From assembly GCA_900768805.1 (NCBI GenBank), contig CAAGEF010000276.1, positions 1-13,160 of the forward strand: a stretch of DNA of 13,160 nt, given 5' to 3'. The stretch is from Clostridia bacterium (GTDB lineage Bacteria > Bacillota > Clostridia > TANB77 > CAG-508). Shown here piece by piece: positions 1 to 5,363 of this stretch. The notes below the pieces were generated by a model. It ran no database searches. It was not told the DNA's origin and saw only the letters and a list, made by a program, of their open reading frames with translations. The position numbers and the translations under genes were made by a program. Every line of letters begins with the position of its first letter. Position 1 is the stretch's first letter.

Positions 1-124
1 AAAACAAACTCTATATCTAACATACAAACTATAATTTATGAGTATTTTTATTTTTTATTCTAAACAAAAAATTATTTTACACTAACAATATATATAATCA
101 AAATCAAACACAAAACAGTAGTTA
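1..124. other. AT-rich flank with no recognised gene
   Basis: This is the stretch downstream of the last gene of the secreted-protein locus on the minus strand. It is extremely AT-rich. I see no convincing hairpin followed by a U-run, so the terminator of this unit, or a further gene of it, probably lies beyond the left edge of the window. Confidence 0.5.
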
Positions 125-1237
125 TTATCTGTTTATTTTTATTGTATACATAGTTTCATTTCCTGCCTTATCTTTTATTTTTATATCATAATTTCCATCT
201 TTAGAAAAAGTATTTTTATTTTCTTCTACATAATTTTCATTTAAATTTATATATAAAAATCTTTCATCTAATAATTTTTCTTTATCAAAAAACTTTAAAC
301 TAATTTTATATTTATTTGCATTATCAAAATTCTCTCTATAAAATTTAAGATTATTATTTAAAAGCATATTGGATTCTTTTTTATCATTTTCAAGATTCGT
401 TATTTCATAAATTATTTTAGATACATTATTATCTAATCCCAGAATAGAAATATCTGCCATTTCATTATTTTTATTTAATATTATGTTTTCAAAATACCCT
501 CCTCTTCTTTCTATAACATTAGATTTATACTCATTTCCATTAGCATCTATCCCTATCACATAATATTTATAATTATTCTTAGAATTATTTTTATATACTA
601 TTTTTGCTAAATTAGATAATATATAATTTTCTTTTTCTGACTCAATTCTATAATATTTATATTTTACAATATTTTTAGGAGCTCTTATTACATTTAATGT
701 TATTGAATTTAAATTTATATCAATACCTTTATTATTAGATGTGCTATAAAAATCTTCATTTGATTGTAATAATAAATCACCATAAAATATTTTTTCTACA
801 CTTTCAATTCCACTTTCTTTATCGATATATTCTGCTTTTTGTGCTACATTATATGTAAAATCATTTTCTATTCCTGATATTACAGGCGGAATTTTATCTA
901 TATTATTGATTTGATATTTTACAATTGTTTCATTTCCAGCCAAATCTTTTACTAGAATTTCTTTACTTTGATTTTCTGAACAAACCTTTTCATATATACC
1001 ATTATTATATTTAAATTCTTCCATTCCTTCTATTTGTTCTGAAAATTTTATTTTTACTAAAACATCTTTATTAGTCCAATTTTTAGTTGAATAAAATACT
1101 TCATATGTAGGACTTTCTTCATCTTTATTTATGATTAAATCATAACATTCTAATACATATTCAAATTTATATTTAGAATATGCATTAGTAGAAAATATAA
1201 ATAAACATATAAATGTAATTATAAAAACCTTTTTCAA
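125..1237 (-). CDS. Secreted protein with bacterial Ig-like repeats
   Basis: A 370-residue exported protein of unknown exact function. It starts at TTG, which is the right start because AAGGAG (1248-1243) lies five bases upstream and the product opens with a signal peptide: KK, a hydrophobic run at about residues 4-16, then a likely cleavage near NAYS (18-21). The mature part carries features of bacterial surface Ig-like folds: a WTNKDVLVKIKFSE strand (54-67), a VKDLAGNET strand end (96-104), a DKIPP domain-start motif (114-118), YYVIGIDANGNE (225-236, fibronectin-III-like) and a final IKDKAGNET (354-362) at the C terminus. No LPXTG, lipobox, S-layer or choline-binding anchor is visible. The stop of the preceding gene overlaps this ribosome binding site (TAAGGAG, 9-base gap), so the two are cotranscribed. 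Export and repeats are directly readable; a structural or adhesive surface role is inferred. Confidence 0.8.
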   Translation of the reverse strand: MKKVFIITFICLFIFSTNAYSKYKFEYVLECYDLIINKDEESPTYEVFYSTKNWTNKDVLVKIKFSEQIEGMEEFKYNNGIYEKVCSENQSKEILVKDLAGNETIVKYQINNIDKIPPVISGIENDFTYNVAQKAEYIDKESGIESVEKIFYGDLLLQSNEDFYSTSNNKGIDINLNSITLNVIRAPKNIVKYKYYRIESEKENYILSNLAKIVYKNNSKNNYKYYVIGIDANGNEYKSNVIERRGGYFENIILNKNNEMADISILGLDNNVSKIIYEITNLENDKKESNMLLNNNLKFYRENFDNANKYKISLKFFDKEKLLDERFLYINLNENYVEENKNTFSKDGNYDIKIKDKAGNETMYTIKINR

Positions 1238-1246
1238 ATTTACTCC

Positions 1247-1702
1247 TTATATATCTGTTATTATTTTTAAATTAATTTTCGTATTATTTTGAATATCGTT
1301 TTCTAAAACCTCCAAGCTAAAACAATATTCAGTAATTTTTTTTTCTAATCCCAAAACAAATTTATCAGAAATTCCATTATTGAACTTAACAATTTCATTT
1401 GTTGTTAAATTTAATAATTGATAATTTATATTCTCAGGTATTCCTTGCAACTCAAAATAATAAAGCATTTCAATTTGATTTACTCTATTATCATCAAAAT
1501 TCTTAATAGAAAATTTATAATCTTTTATTTTATTTTCATTAAAAGTTTCAACTACAACAGTTTCATCTGATTCTATTACAAAAACGGGGTTTGCAATTTT
1601 TGTAGCATACTCCACATAAAATTTTTCAATGTATTTTCCATATACAATATTAAAATTAAATATAAAAATAATGAATACGAATATTAATACAATCTTTTTT
1701 AT
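1247..1702 (-). CDS. Small secreted protein with apparent ATA start
   Basis: A 151-residue exported protein of unknown function. The first conventional start (GTG at 1615) has no ribosome binding site and cuts off a complete signal peptide. The frame stays open upstream to a TAA at 1744-1742, and reads I-KKIVLIFVFIIFIFNFNIVYGKY from 1702, closely resembling the signal peptide of the next gene (KKVFIITFICLFIFSTNAYSKY). A perfect GGAGG (1712-1708) lies exactly five bases before this first codon, which is ATA rather than ATG. No ATG, GTG or TTG exists in frame between the upstream stop and 1615. The mature part reads ANPVFVIESDE, then KFSIKNFDDNRVNQIEMLYYFEL and LNLTTNEIVKFNNG, which looks like an all-beta domain. 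Either ATA is used as a weak start or a point change has damaged the start. The alternative is a leaderless cytosolic protein from GTG, which I think unlikely. Confidence 0.65.
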   Translation of the reverse strand: MKKIVLIFVFIIFIFNFNIVYGKYIEKFYVEYATKIANPVFVIESDETVVVETFNENKIKDYKFSIKNFDDNRVNQIEMLYYFELQGIPENINYQLLNLTTNEIVKFNNGISDKFVLGLEKKITEYCFSLEVLENDIQNNTKINLKIITDI

Positions 1703-1715
1703 ATTATCCTCCTTT
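1703..1715 (-). promoter_or_regulatory. Ribosome binding site that defines the ATA start
   Basis: The minus strand reads AAAGGAGG then ATAAT before the ATA codon at 1702. This is one of the strongest Shine-Dalgarno sequences in the window at ideal spacing, and it is followed at once by Lys-Lys and a hydrophobic segment. It is the main reason to place the start at 1702 and not at the GTG at 1615. Confidence 0.75.
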
Positions 1716-1725
1716 AAAATATTCT

Positions 1726-1758
1726 CTAATAAAAATATATTTTATATATTCTTATTAG
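1726..1758 (-). promoter_or_regulatory. Long AU hairpin before a ribosome binding site
   Basis: A 15-base inverted repeat (1726-1740 with 1744-1758) around a 3-base AAA loop. As minus-strand RNA it pairs throughout, with one G-U pair. It ends 13 bases before the GGAGG of the 1247-1702 gene. It has no U-run of its own. It could be an RNA-processing or stability element, or could influence translation of the following gene; function is inferred from position only. Confidence 0.5.
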
Positions 1759-1774
1759 AAAATATATATCATTA

Positions 1775-1800
1775 AGTGGGCTCAGCAGTATAAGCCCACT
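1775..1800 (-). terminator. GC-rich hairpin after TasA-like gene, terminator-like
   Basis: A perfect 8-base inverted repeat (1775-1782 AGTGGGCT and 1793-1800 AGCCCACT) with a 10-base loop, located after the stop of the 1865-2422 gene. In minus-strand RNA it is followed by UAAUGAUAUAUAUUUUC, a poor, interrupted U-tract. It may be a leaky terminator or a processing stem that gives different levels of the first gene and the two downstream genes. Full termination is not supported. Confidence 0.5.
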
Positions 1801-1864
1801 GTAGGTGTGTTTTAAAAATTTGCCTAAATAAAAAAGGCGATGTATACAGTTTTTAAATATATAA

Positions 1865-2422
1865 TCAATTCAATGATTGCTTTCCTGAAATTTCTATTTC
1901 AAATATGTAATCTAGACTCGATTTTGCATAATTTAAATCCTCCATATCTTTGTTTTCATTCAAACTTCCATCACTATTATAATTTTCATAAGGCCATTTC
2001 CAAAAAATTTTATATACTTTTATTTTTTCATCATTAACTTCAAATGAGCCAGAAAAGTTAATGTCTTCAAAAAGCTCTTTTAAATTTTTATATTGTTTTT
2101 GAGTATCTCCATTTTTAATAAAAAAATATAGATTATTCGGAGTGTTTATTTCTTTTACTAAATTTACCTCATACTCAATTTTAACATTAGAACCTTGTGC
2201 ATCTATAATAATGTCAAAACCGCCTTCTGTTCCTGGAGCAATACAACCTTCTGCAATTTTAGTTTGACTATTTGTAATTGTTTGAGCTAATGAAATTTTT
2301 GAATTTACAGTTTTATTCATATTATCTGAAAAATTCCAATAGGCAATCTCTGTAATTCCTCCTTTCTTACTAGCTAACTTAGAATTTGAAAAAACTAGCA
2401 TTCCAATTATAAACAAAATCAA
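1865..2422 (-). CDS. TasA/camelysin-like secreted protein, start uncertain
   Basis: A 185-residue reading from a TTG at 2422, which has no ribosome binding site. The N terminus is hydrophobic (ILFIIGMLVF) and followed by NSKLASKKG, like the signal peptides processed by SipW-type peptidases. The mature part has a KISLAQT strand, IAPGTEGGFDIIIDAQGSNVKIEYEV (a strand-rich core as in TasA/CalY family proteins) and NNLYFFI. This resemblance is by motif and layout only. The frame extends upstream through KFKIILAIFLI, completing a normal signal peptide, but meets TGA at 2461-2459 without any start codon. A good Shine-Dalgarno (GGAGGG, 2468-2463) is directly followed by TTG AGG TTT T; removing one T would give MRFSKFKIILAIFLILFIIGMLVF. 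So the true start is either noncanonical or broken by a one-base insertion. It is the first gene of the three-gene secreted locus. Confidence 0.6.
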   Translation of the reverse strand: MILFIIGMLVFSNSKLASKKGGITEIAYWNFSDNMNKTVNSKISLAQTITNSQTKIAEGCIAPGTEGGFDIIIDAQGSNVKIEYEVNLVKEINTPNNLYFFIKNGDTQKQYKNLKELFEDINFSGSFEVNDEKIKVYKIFWKWPYENYNSDGSLNENKDMEDLNYAKSSLDYIFEIEISGKQSLN

Positions 2423-2483
2423 AAATATAGCTAGTATAATTTTAAATTTACTAAAACCTCAACCCTCCTTTATAAAAATTTAG

Positions 2484-2508
2484 TTAAATATTCTTTAAGA
2501 ATATTTAA
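2484..2508. promoter_or_regulatory. 25-bp near-perfect palindrome before a start
   Basis: TTAAATATTCTT and AAGAATATTTAA flank a single central base. It lies just upstream of the Shine-Dalgarno of the TasA-like gene and well downstream of the promoter. It could be a repressor site in the transcribed leader, or a hairpin that hides the ribosome binding site. I cannot assign a binding protein. Confidence 0.45.
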
Positions 2509-2518
2509 AACGGAAAAA

Positions 2519-2548
2519 ATCATAAAAAGTAATAATGCTGGGGGCAAA
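2519..2548. repeat. Degenerate direct repeat, copy 1
   Basis: Thirty bases that start ATCATAAAAA and end TAATGCTGGGGGCAAA. The copy at 2769-2798 starts with the same ten bases and ends TAATGCTGGCAAA; the two lie exactly 250 bases apart and flank the promoter region. No transposase or terminal inverted repeats accompany them. Confidence 0.4.
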
Positions 2549-2592
2549 CAAACTTTAAATTATTTTTTAATTTTATTTTAATTTGGAAAATC

Positions 2593-2619
2593 GTTCTTAA
2601 AGGAAATAAGAACTTCTTA
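2593..2619 (-). promoter_or_regulatory. Overlapping alternative hairpins in leader
   Basis: GTTCTTA (2593-2599) can pair with TAAGAAC (2607-2613), or TAAGAA (2607-2612) can pair with TTCTTA (2614-2619). The two pairings exclude each other because they share 2607-2612. They lie about 60 nt into the predicted transcript of the TasA-like gene. An attenuation or antitermination role is only a possibility. Confidence 0.35.
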
Positions 2620-2677
2620 CCGAAAAAAATTTAATTTGATAAAAATAAATATCTTAAAAAATATTTAACTTGGCTGA

Positions 2678-2706
2678 ATTATAGCATGGAAATTTTAGTT
2701 TGTAAA
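2678..2706 (-). promoter_or_regulatory. Sigma-A type promoter of the secreted locus
   Basis: On the minus strand TTTACA (2706-2701) and a perfect TATAAT (2683-2678) are separated by 17 bases. The start of transcription would be near 2671, giving a leader of about 200 nt before the Shine-Dalgarno at 2468. It is the only strong promoter seen upstream of the three secreted-protein genes. Confidence 0.75.
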
Positions 2707-2768
2707 TACTTTTCTTCAATTTTTTTATTTTTTTGTCAAAATGTTTTTGTTCTAGTGCTAATTTTTAT

Positions 2769-2798
2769 ATCATAAAAATCATGTGTAATGCTGGCAAA
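2769..2798. repeat. Degenerate direct repeat, copy 2
   Basis: Partner of 2519-2548: the first ten bases (ATCATAAAAA) are identical, the middle diverges, and the ends match apart from a three-base GGG difference. It lies between the nuclease terminator and the leftward promoter. Confidence 0.4.
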
Positions 2799-2840
2799 GC
2801 GTCTATATTATAAGAAAATGCAGAGCGCTTTCCTACAATA

Positions 2841-2867
2841 AGAAAAAGCTCGCATTATCTGCGAGCT
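2841..2867 (-). terminator. Rho-independent terminator of the beta-CASP nuclease
   Basis: AGCTCGCA (2847-2854) and TGCGAGCT (2860-2867) form a perfect 8-bp stem with a 5-base loop. On the minus strand it is followed by UUUUUCUU. It sits 19 bases after the stop codon of the 2886-4376 gene. Confidence 0.9.
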
Positions 2868-2885
2868 AAAATTAAATAAATAAAA

Positions 2886-4376
2886 CTATTCAAACATTAA
2901 CGGAAGTGGTTTTGAAGTAACCAATCCCCAAGAACTTGTCCTGAAAAAATGTTCCTCACCCAAAGAAAGTATCTTAGCTTTTGGAAATTCTGCATCTAAT
3001 CTTTTTCCGAAGTCCCTTCTAGCATTTTTTTCTCCATGATGAAGAGCAATAAATTTTACATTGTCAAATTCCTTAAATAAAGATATAAGCTCATCAGGTG
3101 AAGCATGACCAGAAAATTGCGATGTTTCTGCAATTTCTGCTCTAATTCTTGTAAGACAACCTTGAACCCATATTCTTTCATCTGGTTTTGCCTTTAAGAT
3201 TTCGCGTCCCAAAGTTCCTTCTGCTAAATAGCAAGTAAACAGAATCTTTGCATTCGAACTTGGTAAATATTCTTGTAGTAATGTAACTGATACACCATAC
3301 TGACACATTCCAGATGAAGCAATTACTATTTTTGGATCATTTGGCAGTGGCAACAATGCATCTTTTAAATGAAATCCGTCTGAAGACTTATAGGTAATAT
3401 TTTCAATTATTTTTACATTTTTCGGCATGAAATCTACATCTGCATATTTTGATGCAAGCATTATTCTAATATACTGGCACAAAAGATTTCCAGAAACATA
3501 GATTGGTACACCAACAGATAAAAGCCTCTTATCTTGAGCCAATTTTAATTCATAAAGCTCTGGAGCTGGTCTTTCTAATGACAAAGTTGGAATAAATACT
3601 GTTTTTCCATCAGCAATACCTGATAAAACCTCTTTTATATACTTATTTTCTTTTTCATCATTAATTCTCTTTTCAGCTCTACCATCTTCTCCATAAGTAG
3701 CTTCTGAAATAATACTTGTTGGAGCTTTTTTCAATTCTGGATAAACTTCAAATGCATAAGAGACGCCTCGTATCCGTTTGAGTTTATTGTGCTGCTTATA
3801 ATCTCCCGTAAAGAAATGTACTATTGCTTTTTTTGTCTTGTCTGTATATTTCAAAAAAACAGAGCAAGCTCCCATCATATGACCGTTGTCAACCAATAGA
3901 CACTCTACACCATCATGCACTGGAAAAAAATTAAAATATGTTTTTCCACAAATATTTTCAATTACTCTTTTAGTATCCTCTGTAGAATACCATGGCTTCT
4001 GATTGAGTAATTTGCAATTTGAAAGCATGATTTTTTCAGCATCAATTAAAGCTAATTGAAGTAAAGTATCTGTCATATGACTTGTATAAATCTTAGCTCT
4101 ACAGCCTTTATTATACAATAAAGCTAACTTTGCCACATGATCTGCATGAGGATGCGTAATAATAATAAAATCAAGAATTTTAGGGTCAAAGTGCAAAAGC
4201 ACTTTATCCTCTTCTACTCCCTGAACAATTCCCGCATCTACAATCCCATAACTCTTCCGACCATCAGAAAATGTAATAGCAAGAAAAGTCATACTTCCTG
4301 TAACACCTTTTTGCCAACTATAAATGTCAACTCTAAACGGTGCTGGAGTATTGGATTGGTAAATCATTTCATTCAT
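2886..4376 (-). CDS. MBL-fold beta-CASP RNA-processing nuclease-like protein
   Basis: A 496-residue cytosolic metallo-beta-lactamase/beta-CASP protein, the family of RNase J and CPSF73-type zinc-dependent RNases. All motifs are present: D47 (IVDAG), the zinc signature HPHADH (75-80), H166 in GHMMGA, D192 in FTGDY, beta-CASP motif A with E224 (SEATYG), motif B H424 (FSGHA) and motif C H447 (LHHGE), with SSGM at 354-357. It should therefore be catalytically competent. It is not a standard RNase J: the C-terminal domain is missing and the length is nearer to YSH1-like (COG1236) proteins. It has its own promoter and terminator. Codons such as CGG, CGA, CGC, GGC, GTC and CTC are used (CGG-ATA-CGA-GGC-GTC near 3762-3779), whereas neighbours use AGA, GGA and GTT, suggesting acquisition from another genome. 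The ATG has only a weak, distant GAAAGG. The family is clear; the RNA substrate is unknown. Confidence 0.9.
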   Translation of the reverse strand: MNEMIYQSNTPAPFRVDIYSWQKGVTGSMTFLAITFSDGRKSYGIVDAGIVQGVEEDKVLLHFDPKILDFIIITHPHADHVAKLALLYNKGCRAKIYTSHMTDTLLQLALIDAEKIMLSNCKLLNQKPWYSTEDTKRVIENICGKTYFNFFPVHDGVECLLVDNGHMMGACSVFLKYTDKTKKAIVHFFTGDYKQHNKLKRIRGVSYAFEVYPELKKAPTSIISEATYGEDGRAEKRINDEKENKYIKEVLSGIADGKTVFIPTLSLERPAPELYELKLAQDKRLLSVGVPIYVSGNLLCQYIRIMLASKYADVDFMPKNVKIIENITYKSSDGFHLKDALLPLPNDPKIVIASSGMCQYGVSVTLLQEYLPSSNAKILFTCYLAEGTLGREILKAKPDERIWVQGCLTRIRAEIAETSQFSGHASPDELISLFKEFDNVKFIALHHGEKNARRDFGKRLDAEFPKAKILSLGEEHFFRTSSWGLVTSKPLPLMFE

Positions 4377-4462
4377 GAAAAATACCAGCCTTTCATTTTA
4401 TTTATCTAATTTTATAAAAAACATCTTTAATAAACATGTTTCCATAAAATACGATTTACAAT

Positions 4463-4491
4463 ATTATATATTCTTTTTCTTATAAAATCAA
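4463..4491 (-). promoter_or_regulatory. Promoter of the beta-CASP nuclease gene
   Basis: On the minus strand TTGATT (4491-4486) and perfect TATAAT (4468-4463) are separated by exactly 17 bases, about 90 bases upstream of the ATG. It lies after the terminator of the adhE unit, so the nuclease is its own transcription unit. Confidence 0.75.
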
Positions 4492-4550
4492 TAAAAATTT
4501 AATATATATTACTAATTGCTTAACTTTTATGAGAAAAATACACAAATACA

Positions 4551-4587
4551 AAAGGTGTTAATTATCATTATAACAATTAACACCTTT
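4551..4587 (-). terminator. Terminator of the adhE-phosphotransferase unit
   Basis: A perfect 13-bp inverted repeat (AAAGGTGTTAATT at 4551-4563, its complement at 4575-4587) with an 11-base loop. It begins 14 bases after the stop codon of the phosphotransferase gene. The minus-strand side continues UUUUGUAUUUG, and the other strand also has a T-run, so it may work in both directions. Confidence 0.88.
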
Positions 4588-4601
4588 TTCAAAATTACAT
4601 A

Positions 4602-5363
4602 TTATTCATAATCAACAACATCTATCCATTTGTCTAATACTTCTTGTTCCTCAGGATTTTCTCTTGTTTTTCTAGAAGCAGCTACTATTGGTATCCATCT
4701 TTGAATGTTTATTTTTTCTATATTGCTTTTTTTAGAAAATAAATTTAAATACTTATTAGCTAAATCTTCTTTTCCTTCTAAAGTAAGAGTTAAAAATGTA
4801 TTTGCAGCATCAGCAGATGCATTTCCAATTGTAACATGAGCCCAATCTATAATAGATACAGAACCATCTTCTTTTATTATTACATTACTTGGATTATAAT
4901 CACCATGACACAATTTTGTATGATCTTTCATACCATCTAGTCTTTGTAATAATTCATATTTTATATTATCATTTATACTAGTTATGCTATTTATTTTTCT
5001 TTTATATTTGTCCTTGATTCTATTTAATAATGGAACTGATTTTGATAATATTTCTAATTGAATATCTACAAATCTATTTAAATATTCCTCTTCTTTTTCT
5101 GGATCTTGCTCCATTAATTTATCAAGTGGAGTTCCTTCAACATGCTCAGATACTAAAGCCCATCTATTATCTATTTTACTTATTTCAATAAGTTTTGGAA
5201 TATTTAAATCTGTACCTTCCTCCACTCTAGCTTGATTTAAAGCTTCATTTAAAATATCAGCTTTCGAATAATTTTCTATAAATAATTTTATTGTTTTATC
5301 ATTATCTTTATAAACAGTTTTTGTTTTTCTCTCAATTATTGGATTATCTAAATTTAAATACAT
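4602..5363 (-). CDS. APH/choline kinase-fold phosphotransferase
   Basis: A 253-residue protein of the aminoglycoside phosphotransferase/choline kinase superfamily, expected to use ATP or GTP to phosphorylate a small molecule. K26 (TIKLF) fits the nucleotide-binding lysine and E40 the helix-C glutamate. The catalytic loop is HGDYNPSN (153-160, D155 as catalytic base and N160 a metal ligand), and IIDW (171-174, D173) is the DFG-equivalent metal site. So the active site is complete. Its ATG overlaps the adhE stop by one base (TAATG), and its Shine-Dalgarno GGAGGT is made of the two Gly codons near the end of AdhE, eight bases before the ATG. This implies coupled translation with AdhE. The substrate cannot be read; a metabolic or cell-surface precursor kinase is as likely as resistance. 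Confidence 0.85.
   Translation of the reverse strand: MYLNLDNPIIERKTKTVYKDNDKTIKLFIENYSKADILNEALNQARVEEGTDLNIPKLIEISKIDNRWALVSEHVEGTPLDKLMEQDPEKEEEYLNRFVDIQLEILSKSVPLLNRIKDKYKRKINSITSINDNIKYELLQRLDGMKDHTKLCHGDYNPSNVIIKEDGSVSIIDWAHVTIGNASADAANTFLTLTLEGKEDLANKYLNLFSKKSNIEKINIQRWIPIVAASRKTRENPEEQEVLDKWIDVVDYE

Larger units (their letters stand above)
2463..2885. other. Long intergenic region with leader and promoter
   Basis: About 420 bases without a supported gene. From right to left it holds the terminator of the nuclease gene (2841-2867), one copy of a degenerate 30-base direct repeat (2769-2798), a consensus promoter reading leftward (2678-2706), a structured leader of about 200 nt with inverted repeats (2593-2619, 2484-2508), the second repeat copy (2519-2548) and the Shine-Dalgarno of the TasA-like gene. 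The leader also has an 18-codon open frame (2523 to 2470) whose TAA overlaps that Shine-Dalgarno, but it lacks its own binding site. Confidence 0.6.

Noticed and set aside
2529..2690. Cyclic-di-GMP type riboswitch suggested by GGGGGCAAACAAAC on the plus strand
   Set aside because: The paired helices and the GACGCAAAGCC-like block are absent, and no plus-strand gene follows.
4373..4396. Eight-codon leader frame overlapping the start of the nuclease gene
   Set aside because: It overlaps the ATG like a coupled leader, but has no ribosome binding site and is too short to distinguish from chance.
4602..5363. Aminoglycoside resistance gene
   Set aside because: Only the general kinase-fold motifs are present. 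The fold covers many metabolic kinases, and the tight coupling to adhE argues against a resistance cassette.
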